From contig NZ_AUEQ01000009.1 in the NCBI RefSeq assembly GCF_000426065.1, positions 1 to 64,000 of the forward strand: a stretch of 64,000 nucleotides of DNA. The letters are read 5' to 3'. The DNA is from Mycobacterium sp. URHD0025 (GTDB taxonomy: Bacteria > Actinomycetota > Actinomycetes > Mycobacteriales > Mycobacteriaceae). A program made the position numbers and the translations under genes. Positions 22,659 to 29,943 of this stretch are shown here, piece after piece. Under the pieces are notes generated by a model. That model worked only from the letters and a program-made list of their open reading frames with translations. It did no database searches and was not told the origin of the DNA. Each line of letters starts with the position of its first letter. Position 1 is the stretch's first letter.

Positions 22659-24206
22659 CTACCGGTAGTCGTACGACCAGTACACCGAGCAGTACTCCGG
22701 CAGATCGGTCACCGCCGGACGGTCGGCTCGCGACCGCGAGAGATTGAACAGGTACCACGGGTCCGAGTCCTGGCCATCGGATCGCACGCAGGCGCGGATG
22801 TGCTCGGGCAACCGGTGCAGCGCCGGGTCGATGTCCGACGACAGCCGGGACAGGTATTCGGCGTCGAGCTGACCGTTCTGCTGGAACCGGTCGATGTTTC
22901 GATCGGCGACGAGCCGCTCGGGATTGAGCGCCGCCAGCCCGAGCAGCGCCACGACACCGGCGACCAGCACCGCGTGCGGTAGCCACCGGCCCGACATCCG
23001 CACCCCCGTCCCGGCGACGAGCAGGAACACCACCCCCAGCCACAGCTCGATCGTCACCACCATCAGCCGATCTGTACTGAAGCCGTATGCCTGCTGGTAC
23101 AGCCACATCCGGTGAATGGCCGAGATCACCACGACAACCGATGTGGCGCAGAGTATTCCGATCAGGGTCCGCAGCAGACGACGGTCAGCCGCGTCGGCCC
23201 GGCCTGCCACCCTGATCACCGCGCCGAGCACCAGCAGGGTCAGCGCCGAGACCCACAGCAGCTGCCAGAAGCCTTGCCGGGCGTATTCGGCGTAGGTCAG
23301 CCCTTCGGTTTCCAGCACATGGGTGTGACCACCGAACAACACCGCGGCCTGCACCGCCACGAATGCGAGGAACAGCGCGTCGAGCACGCCCAGCGGTAGC
23401 GCCCACTCCCAGCGCGGCACCGCCTTCACCGGCGCGGGCGCCAGGACATCGAGCCGCGGTGGGAACCGGGTCAGGTAGGCACCGCCGAGCACGCAGGACG
23501 CAACGATCCCGAAAACCACGACCCGCGCGACGGCGTCGACGCCGTCGAAGCTCGGCACCAGGTTGCCGACCAGATGCGCGAAAGCCGCGTCCGCCGAGGC
23601 GAACAACGCCCCGAACACGAACGCCAGCAGCACGGTGAGACCGATGACGACGGCGACGCGACCCGGGTTGGCGACACCCACCCGGCTCGGCAATCCACGC
23701 CGGACCCACCCGCTCACCCGGGCCGGCAGGGCCCACGCCAGGAACGGCGCGCTGAACACTGCGGTCCAGGTCCGCCCGCCGAAAAGCGTGCACCAGCCGA
23801 CGATCCAGGCCGCCATGATGCACAGCACACCCAGCCAGTCGGCCGCCAGCAGCGCGGGTACCGCCAACAACGCGATGGTCAACGCCATCCCGGCCCACTC
23901 CGTGCGAGTCGGTCGACGCTCGGCAGTGCCGAACACCACGCCGAAAACCATGATCCCGACGGCCAGGTAGCCGATGCTGAGCACGGACGGCCGCCACACC
24001 GCCGTTCCTACCAAACCTGCGACGACGGCGAGGATCAGCAGTCGGCGTGGGGCCGACGACAGCGGCTCGATCGGCCATACCCGCCGCGGCCACACCGTCC
24101 AGCCGGGCTCGCCCGAGCTCGGCAGCGCCGGACCGATCAGTGGCGGTATCACGGGGTGTCCCGGGTACGGCGGAACTCCTGAAACTCCTGGAACCACAGT
24201 CGTCAT
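22659..24206 (-). CDS. DUF4173/DUF4153-like polytopic membrane protein
   Basis: A 515-residue membrane protein with a Pro-rich cytoplasmic N-terminus (about 40 residues), roughly twelve membrane helices and a C-terminal soluble tail of about 85 residues (from LVADRNIDRFQQNG). It resembles the DUF4173/DUF4153 membrane families of unknown function. A recognisable block is YGFSTDRLMVV (about residue 395). Start ATG 24206 overlaps the stop of the sensor kinase gene (ATGA), so it belongs to the operon response regulator - kinase - DUF4173. It may be an accessory to or a target of that signalling system. Confidence 0.7.
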   Translation of the reverse strand: MTTVVPGVSGVPPYPGHPVIPPLIGPALPSSGEPGWTVWPRRVWPIEPLSSAPRRLLILAVVAGLVGTAVWRPSVLSIGYLAVGIMVFGVVFGTAERRPTRTEWAGMALTIALLAVPALLAADWLGVLCIMAAWIVGWCTLFGGRTWTAVFSAPFLAWALPARVSGWVRRGLPSRVGVANPGRVAVVIGLTVLLAFVFGALFASADAAFAHLVGNLVPSFDGVDAVARVVVFGIVASCVLGGAYLTRFPPRLDVLAPAPVKAVPRWEWALPLGVLDALFLAFVAVQAAVLFGGHTHVLETEGLTYAEYARQGFWQLLWVSALTLLVLGAVIRVAGRADAADRRLLRTLIGILCATSVVVVISAIHRMWLYQQAYGFSTDRLMVVTIELWLGVVFLLVAGTGVRMSGRWLPHAVLVAGVVALLGLAALNPERLVADRNIDRFQQNGQLDAEYLSRLSSDIDPALHRLPEHIRACVRSDGQDSDPWYLFNLSRSRADRPAVTDLPEYCSVYWSYDYR

Positions 24207-25240
24207 GGCAACCCTTCCCCCGTCGTCGATTCGGGAATACCAACCTTGATCCGGCATCCCGCCCCGGTATCCATCACTTCGATTACCCCGCCGTGCAATT
24301 CGACTGCCCACCGCGCGATCGCCAGCCCCAGGCCCGTGCCACCGTCAGACGTCGCACCGCGGGTGAACCGCTGGAAGACGCGCTCACGCTCGGCGGCCGC
24401 GATGCCAGGGCCCTGATCCGACACTTCGAGCCGCAAGCCCGACACCTGGCCAGTCGCCAGGACCATCACTCGGCCACCGGTCGGACTGTGCCGAATGGCG
24501 TTGTCCACCAGATTGACCACCACCTGCCGTAGCCGTGCCGGGTCGGCGACGGCCTTCAAGTCGGGCGGGGACACCCTGATGACGACCGGTATGTCGCTCG
24601 CCGACACAGAGACGTGTTCGACGGCGTCCCGCAGAAACTCGTTGACGTCGAACCGACTGATCTGCAACGGAATCGCCCCGCCTTCGATACGGGACAGATC
24701 GAGTAGGTTGCTCACCAGCTCACCGAGGCGCTCGGTTTGCGACAGCGCCATCCGCATGGTCTGGGCGTCGGGCTCGACCACACCGTCCACCACGTTCTCC
24801 AACAATGCCTGTAGCGCCGTGATGGGCGTGCGCAATTCGTGGGACACGTTGCCGATGAGGCCGCGCCGGTACTCGTCGGCCGCCTCGAGATCCGCCGCCA
24901 TTTGATTGAATGCAGCCGCCAATTGACCGATTTCGTCTCGGGAGGTGGCGCGCACGCGGATGCTGTAGTCGCCGCGGGCCATCGCCCGTGCTGCCGTCGT
25001 CATCTGCCGCAGCGGTGAGGTCATTCCGTGCGCCAGGAACTGCGTCAAGATCAACGAAGTGGCGAGTGCGGCAAGCAACGCGTACCGGAACTGCCAGCTG
25101 GCGCCGACCCAGAAAGTGAACGAGGCCAGCAGGATCGCCCCGCCCACCAGCAGGCCGGTCTTGACCTTGAACGACGCGAATGGATCCAGCGGACGAGGCA
25201 GCCGGTCCCACAGTGCGGTCACCCGGCCGGCCAGGCTCAT
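24203..25240 (-). CDS. Sensor histidine kinase (operon with RR 25269 and DUF4173)
   Basis: A 345-residue kinase with two close membrane helices at about residues 27-47 and 51-69, with almost no extracellular loop, so it may sense within the membrane or through a partner. HAMP follows (SPLRQMTTAARAMARGDYS in part), then the phospho-His in SHELRTPITALQALLENV (about residue 134), and the ATP-binding domain with NLVDNAIRHSP, DQGPGIA and GGTGLGLAIA. The start ATG 25240 is chosen because the stop of an 11-codon micro-ORF overlaps it and upstream in-frame codons belong to that insert. The short sensor loop and the coupled membrane protein downstream suggest a three-component membrane sensor. Confidence 0.88.
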   Translation of the reverse strand: MSLAGRVTALWDRLPRPLDPFASFKVKTGLLVGGAILLASFTFWVGASWQFRYALLAALATSLILTQFLAHGMTSPLRQMTTAARAMARGDYSIRVRATSRDEIGQLAAAFNQMAADLEAADEYRRGLIGNVSHELRTPITALQALLENVVDGVVEPDAQTMRMALSQTERLGELVSNLLDLSRIEGGAIPLQISRFDVNEFLRDAVEHVSVSASDIPVVIRVSPPDLKAVADPARLRQVVVNLVDNAIRHSPTGGRVMVLATGQVSGLRLEVSDQGPGIAAAERERVFQRFTRGATSDGGTGLGLAIARWAVELHGGVIEVMDTGAGCRIKVGIPESTTGEGLP

Positions 25241-25272
25241 CGTGCCCCTCGGCTCTTCGCGCAAGCGCTCAT
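25237..25272 (-). CDS. Micro-ORF between response regulator and kinase (11 codons)
   Basis: Reads MSACAKSRGAR. Its ATG overlaps the response regulator stop (ATGA at 25272-25269) and its TGA overlaps the kinase ATG. The layout is identical to that of the micro-ORFs between narJ and narI, and the first six residues match MSARAK at five positions. Translation is inferred from arrangement only. Confidence 0.4.
   Translation of the reverse strand: MSACAKSRGAR
25241..25272 (-). repeat. Single 32-bp MIRU-like unit between response regulator and kinase
   Basis: Begins ATGAGCGCTTGCGCGAAGAG, 19 of 20 identical to the narJ-narI unit start, and has exactly the same length (32). The second part has diverged. 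It ends CG before ATGAGC of the kinase gene, as in the narI case. Confidence 0.85.
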
Positions 25273-25946
25273 CGCGGTATCTCCAGGGCGTAACCAACGC
25301 CGTGCACCGTACGAATCAGCTCGGATCCAAGCTTTCGCCGTAGCGCCTTGACGTGACTGTCCACGGTGCGACTCTCGACGTCCGAGGTCCATCCCCAGAC
25401 GTGTTCCAGCAGCGTGTCCCGGGCTACCGCGGCCCGGGGCCGGCCGGCGAGGAACGCCAGCAGGTCGAATTCGGTTCGAGTGAGGTGAATCTCCACGGCA
25501 TCGTCGCCGGAGCCCTGGTGAACCCGACGCTCGGCCAGGTCGATGCGGTAATCCCCCACTGACAGCGGCTGATCGGCAACCGCACGGTCCACCCGCCGCA
25601 GTAACACCCGCACCCGAGCCACCAATTCACGCATGCTGAACGGTTTGGTCAGGTAGTCGTCAGCACCGATCCCCAAACCGATCAGCATGTCGGTCTCGTC
25701 GGTGCGCGCGGTCAGCATGAGCACCGGCACGACCCGCTCGGCCTGGATGCGCCGGCACACCTCGAGTCCGTCGAAGCCCGGCAGCATCACGTCGAGCACG
25801 ACCAGGTCGGGCCGGGTCGACGCGGCGGTTGCCACGGCCGAGGGGCCGTCGACGGCGGTCTCGACCTCGAACGCCTCGGCGCGCAGCCTGGTGGCCACCG
25901 CGGCCAGGATGGTCGGCTCGTCGTCGACCACCAGGATTCGCTTCAC
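25269..25946 (-). CDS. OmpR-family response regulator (operon with kinase 24203)
   Basis: A 225-residue regulator. Receiver domain residues 1-120: DDEP, phospho-acceptor Asp in VVLDVMLPGFDG (about residue 51), Thr in LMLTART and Lys in YLTKPFS. Winged-helix domain at about residues 130-225 with TRTEFDLLAFL and the end VHGVGYALEIPR. First gene of the minus-strand operon, diverging from the SWIM protein gene; the 144-base gap contains both promoters. It is followed by the 32-bp micro-ORF unit and then the kinase. It is not one of the M. tuberculosis regulators I can name with confidence. Confidence 0.9.
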   Translation of the reverse strand: MKRILVVDDEPTILAAVATRLRAEAFEVETAVDGPSAVATAASTRPDLVVLDVMLPGFDGLEVCRRIQAERVVPVLMLTARTDETDMLIGLGIGADDYLTKPFSMRELVARVRVLLRRVDRAVADQPLSVGDYRIDLAERRVHQGSGDDAVEIHLTRTEFDLLAFLAGRPRAAVARDTLLEHVWGWTSDVESRTVDSHVKALRRKLGSELIRTVHGVGYALEIPR

Positions 25947-26090
25947 GAACCCGACTCTAGGTGCAGGTTGTGGTGGTCACGGGCAGTGTTTGTGAAGATC
26001 CTGTGGAGACCGTCGCGAATTTGCTGTGGTCGGGTGTCGGGCGTTCTGGTTAGGCTGGCCGGGGTCAGTACGCATCTGGAGGGGCGGCGG

Positions 26091-27398
26091 TTGGATCAGC
26101 AAACGGTGTGGTCCACCGACGAGGTGCGTCAGTTTGCCGGGAAGGCGTACGCAGCGGGCCAGAAACTCGCAGGCGCCGCCGGTTGGTCCGGCACCGGTGC
26201 CACCCAAACCTTGGTGTGGGGAGACTTCCAGGGCAGCGGGCGTACCCCTTATCGCGTGCAGGTCAACCTGGTGGGCCCGACGTACAAGTGCTCGTGCCCG
26301 TCGCGGCAGTTTCCCTGCAAACACGTGGTCGGTCTGGTGCTGCGCTGGTGCGGCGGCAGCGTCGACGCCTCGGAGGCCCCGGCGGGCGTCGTCGCGGCTC
26401 CCGCGGCTCCCTCAGCCCCGAAAGCGCCACGTGAGGTCAGTGAAAAGGCCATCGAGGCGCGAGAGCGCAGTGTCAGCGAGGGTCTGGAGCAGCTCCAGCG
26501 GTGGATCGACGATCAGGTCCGCAACGGCATCGCCGGCATCAGCGCCGATCCGTATGCCGGCTGGAGTGAGCCGACCGCCAAACGCATGGTCGACGCCAAG
26601 GCCCCGGGCCTGGCGCGCTGGTTGCGCAGCCTGCCCGGACATCTCACCCACGACGAGTGGCCACGTCTGATCATCGAGGACCTGGGGCTGATCCGGCTGC
26701 TGATCGACGCCTACCGCACCATCGACACGCTGTCCGAGGAGACCGCCGCCGCGGTTCGCCGCCACATCGGATTCACGGTGGGGCGAGCCGAGGTGCTGGC
26801 CGCCGACCCGGTCAACGACACCTGGCAGGTACTCGGTTACGCAGAGACCTTGGAGGATCGGTACACCACCCGGCGAATGTGGTTGAGCGGCACCGCCACC
26901 GGGCTCCTGGTCAACGTGCAGTCCACCGCGCCGAGCGGGGCCAGCTTCGACAACCGGCTCACCCCCGGGCGGGAGTTCACCGGCGGCGTCTACCTGTATC
27001 CCGGCGGCCCGTCGAGCTTCCGAGTCGCAATCCCCGACGGCGACGTGCCGACCGAGCCCATCGGGCAACTCGCGGTCGCCGGCACCGGGATCGATTCGGC
27101 GCTGCGCGGGCGCGCCCGCGCGCTGACGGTCGACCCGTGGTTGCTCCGGTACCCCGCGATCGTCGCCGCCCGGCCCGTAGAACTCAGCAGGCCCAAGCGT
27201 CGCTACCTGGTCGATGCCTCGGGCAGCGCAATGCCGGCGATCTGCGACGACGCCCGCTGGGCTCGACTGCAAGTCGGAAGCGGCGGACGATTACTCCCGC
27301 TGCTGACCGAGATCACCACCGACGGGATGGATCCGCTGTCGATGTTGAGCGACACGCCGCCATCGCGTCTGGCCGGACCGGCGGTGACCGCACTGTGA
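26091..27398 (+). CDS. SWIM zinc-finger protein (first gene of SWIM-MoxR-vWA cassette)
   Basis: A 435-residue protein. Near residues 63-80 it has the SWIM motif C-x-C...C-x-H in YKCSCPSRQFPCKHVVGL, which binds zinc and usually mediates DNA or protein contact. A Pro/Ala linker follows (about residues 95-120) and the remaining 310 residues are a domain without recognised motifs. TTG 26091 is chosen as start because GGAGGGG lies about 6 bases upstream. The stop overlaps the GTG start of the next gene (GTGA). Together with DUF5691, MoxR ATPase, DUF5682 and vWA genes it forms one transcript. The role is unknown; the SWIM domain is the most likely nucleic-acid or target-recognition part. Confidence 0.85.
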   Translation: MDQQTVWSTDEVRQFAGKAYAAGQKLAGAAGWSGTGATQTLVWGDFQGSGRTPYRVQVNLVGPTYKCSCPSRQFPCKHVVGLVLRWCGGSVDASEAPAGVVAAPAAPSAPKAPREVSEKAIEARERSVSEGLEQLQRWIDDQVRNGIAGISADPYAGWSEPTAKRMVDAKAPGLARWLRSLPGHLTHDEWPRLIIEDLGLIRLLIDAYRTIDTLSEETAAAVRRHIGFTVGRAEVLAADPVNDTWQVLGYAETLEDRYTTRRMWLSGTATGLLVNVQSTAPSGASFDNRLTPGREFTGGVYLYPGGPSSFRVAIPDGDVPTEPIGQLAVAGTGIDSALRGRARALTVDPWLLRYPAIVAARPVELSRPKRRYLVDASGSAMPAICDDARWARLQVGSGGRLLPLLTEITTDGMDPLSMLSDTPPSRLAGPAVTAL

Positions 27399-28852
27399 GC
27401 GATTACCAGCGGATGATCTCCGCCGCCACCGTGGGATTCGGCGCGAAACCCTTACCCGACAGCACATTCGATGTTCCGGTCGACGGCAGCGTCGCGGCGG
27501 TGCGCGACGCCGGCGACCCGGTGGGGTCGGTGCTGCGGGTGGCCGGCCTCTACGCAGTCGCCCGGCGAGCCGGGCAGTTGCCGACGTCCGTCGAGACGGG
27601 CTCGGATCCGGCACCGCCGGAAACCCGGCCGCTGATCACCGCTGCACACGCCTTTCTCATCGAGCGGGCGCTCACGACTCGTCCCATCCTCGACGGTGTG
27701 CTGGCCGACATTGCGGCGGCGGGCCTCCGCCTCCCGCCGCGGCTCATCCCCGAGCTGTTGCGGATCCAGCAGAGCGGCGTTGTGACACAGGAACTCTGGG
27801 ATGCGATCGGCAACGGTGGCCAGTGGTACGCCGTCGAACACTACGGCCGCGGACATCGCGCGCTGCGCGACGTTCTGCGGGCCCAGCCCACAGAGTGGCC
27901 CAAGGAAACCGACTACACCCACGGCGACACCGCCAAACGCCTCGACTGGCTCGCCGCCGCGCGCGGCCTCGACCCGGACCGGGCCCGCGACCTCGTGGCG
28001 CAGCATTGGGCGACCGAGGACGCCGAGTCCCGGGCGGCGTTGTTGGCGGCGTTCGCGTCACCCGAACACGACGCCGACGAGCCTTTCCTGGAAGCCGCGC
28101 TCGACGACCGGGCCGTCACCGTGCGCAGTGCCGCCATCGCCGTGCTGGGTGGCCGCTCGCGTAGCCGCTACCTGGACCGCATGAAAGTGCGTGCTGCTCA
28201 GATTTTCTCGGTGAAGAAGTCGTTGCTCGGGGTGAAGGTCGCCGTCCATCCGCTACCCGGGCCGGACGCTGCGGCGGTTCGGGACGGGCTGAGCACCACC
28301 AAACCCGAAGCCGTCGTCGCGCGCACGCCGATCGCCTTCTGGAGCGAGGTCTTCGGCGCGGTGGCACCGGAGAAGGTGGCTCGTGCGCTGTCCGACAGCG
28401 ATCAGGCGGTGCTGGCGGCGCTGACCCTCAGTGCGCTGCGCGGCAACGACCCCACCTGGGCCGTGCCGCTGTTGCAGCGTTGCCTGCCCGCCGATTACGC
28501 CACCTGCTACGACCCGGCCACCGCACATCCGGCCATCACCGCCGAGATGATCCGCGCGCTCACCAACATCGCGGACGCAGCACCTCTGGTGCGCGTCGCC
28601 GCGGGCCTGCCCCGACCGTTCGCTCCCGACGTTGCCGCAGCGCTGTTCGAGTCCCTGGCCGGCGCCGGCTGGGGCACGGCACGCCAACGCCGCGAGGCCG
28701 CAGCGCACCTCGCCGCCGGGTACCCGCTGGACTGGCTGCGGCGCATCGCGACTCTCGTCGACCACACCGCAGACGAGGAACTGCACAAGTTCTACGCGAC
28801 CATCTTCGAGCTGCTCACCCTGCGATCCGACATTGCAAAGGAACTCCAATGA
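27395..28852 (+). CDS. DUF5691-type protein of the SWIM-MoxR-vWA cassette
   Basis: A 485-residue, largely helical protein matching the DUF5691 group that accompanies SWIM/MoxR/vWA genes. Residues about 190-260 look like HEAT-type repeats (ASPEHDADEPFLEAALDD, VTVRSAAIAVLGG), suggesting a scaffold role. No catalytic motif is visible. GTG 27395 overlaps the SWIM gene stop by four bases, and its own stop overlaps the ATPase start by four. The frame is open further upstream, but that part lies inside the SWIM gene in another frame and is not coding. Function unknown. Confidence 0.75.
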   Translation: MSDYQRMISAATVGFGAKPLPDSTFDVPVDGSVAAVRDAGDPVGSVLRVAGLYAVARRAGQLPTSVETGSDPAPPETRPLITAAHAFLIERALTTRPILDGVLADIAAAGLRLPPRLIPELLRIQQSGVVTQELWDAIGNGGQWYAVEHYGRGHRALRDVLRAQPTEWPKETDYTHGDTAKRLDWLAAARGLDPDRARDLVAQHWATEDAESRAALLAAFASPEHDADEPFLEAALDDRAVTVRSAAIAVLGGRSRSRYLDRMKVRAAQIFSVKKSLLGVKVAVHPLPGPDAAAVRDGLSTTKPEAVVARTPIAFWSEVFGAVAPEKVARALSDSDQAVLAALTLSALRGNDPTWAVPLLQRCLPADYATCYDPATAHPAITAEMIRALTNIADAAPLVRVAAGLPRPFAPDVAAALFESLAGAGWGTARQRREAAAHLAAGYPLDWLRRIATLVDHTADEELHKFYATIFELLTLRSDIAKELQ

Positions 28853-29943
28853 CCGAAGCGCCCACGCTCCTGCGTCCGCACGCCGAGCAGCTGTTCGACG
28901 CCGAACTCGTCGCCCTTCGGGAGGCCGACGACAAGCCCGTGCCGCCGAACTGGCTGATGTCGCCGCACGCCGTCGTTCGTTATCTGCTCGGTGGGGAAAC
29001 CGTTGAGGGAGTGGAGATCACCCCGAAGTACATCGGTCCCCGGCGGATCATCGAGGTGGCCGTCGCGACACTGGCCACCGACCGGGCTCTGCTGCTTCTC
29101 GGGGTGCCCGGTACCGCCAAGACCTGGGTGTCGGAGCATCTCGCCGCAGCGGTGACCGGGGATTCGACGCTGCTGGTGCAGGGCACCGCGGGCACCGTCG
29201 AGGAAGCGGTGCGATACGGCTGGAACTATGCCCGGCTGATCGCCGAAGGCCCGTCACAGCAGGCCCTGGTTCCGTCACCGATCATGACCGCGATGCGCGA
29301 CGGCAAGATCGCCCGCCTCGAAGAGCTCACCCGTATCCCGTCGGAGGTACAGGATGCGCTCATCACCGTGCTGTCCGAAAAGACCTTGCCCATACCCGAA
29401 CTCGGTAGCGAGGTGCAGGCAACGCAGGGGTTCAACGTGATCGCGACGGCCAACGACCGCGACCGCGGCGTCAACGACCTGTCGTCGGCGTTGCGCCGGC
29501 GGTTCAACACCGTGGTCCTTCCGCTGCCTGCGAGCCTCGACGACGAGGTGGAGATCGTGACGCGCCGGGTGGCCGACGTCAGCGGGTCGCTGCAGCTGCC
29601 CGAGGTACCGACCTCGGCCGACGAAATCCGCCGGGTCGTCACGGTCTTCCGGGAACTGCGCTCGGGGCTGACCGCCGACGGCCGCAACAAGCTCAAGCAG
29701 CCGTCGGGCACCCTGTCCACCGCCGAGGCGATCTCGGTGGTCACCCAGGGCATCGCGATGTCGGCACACTTCGGCGACGGAGTGCTCCGGCCGGCAGACA
29801 CCGCAGCCGGCATCGTCGGTGCGGTCGTGAAGGATCCGGTCAACGACGCCGTGGTGTGGCTGGAATACCTCGAAGCAGTAGTGCGTGAACGCGACGGCTG
29901 GGCCGACTTCTACCGGGCATCGCGGGACGTCCTGCACTCGTGA
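28849..29943 (+). CDS. MoxR-type AAA+ ATPase of the SWIM-MoxR-vWA cassette
   Basis: A 364-residue AAA+ ATPase of the MoxR group. Walker A is GVPGTAKTW (about residues 84-92), sensor 1 ATAND, and the arginine finger region SSALRRRFN. The Walker B region reads KIARLEELTRIP: Glu is present but the preceding Asp of the usual DE pair is replaced by Glu, which may alter metal binding. The C-terminal lid is residues 250-364. MoxR ATPases work as hexameric remodelling machines with vWA adaptors; the partner here is the vWA gene at 32113. Both ends overlap neighbouring genes by four bases. Confidence 0.88.
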   Translation: MTEAPTLLRPHAEQLFDAELVALREADDKPVPPNWLMSPHAVVRYLLGGETVEGVEITPKYIGPRRIIEVAVATLATDRALLLLGVPGTAKTWVSEHLAAAVTGDSTLLVQGTAGTVEEAVRYGWNYARLIAEGPSQQALVPSPIMTAMRDGKIARLEELTRIPSEVQDALITVLSEKTLPIPELGSEVQATQGFNVIATANDRDRGVNDLSSALRRRFNTVVLPLPASLDDEVEIVTRRVADVSGSLQLPEVPTSADEIRRVVTVFRELRSGLTADGRNKLKQPSGTLSTAEAISVVTQGIAMSAHFGDGVLRPADTAAGIVGAVVKDPVNDAVVWLEYLEAVVRERDGWADFYRASRDVLHS

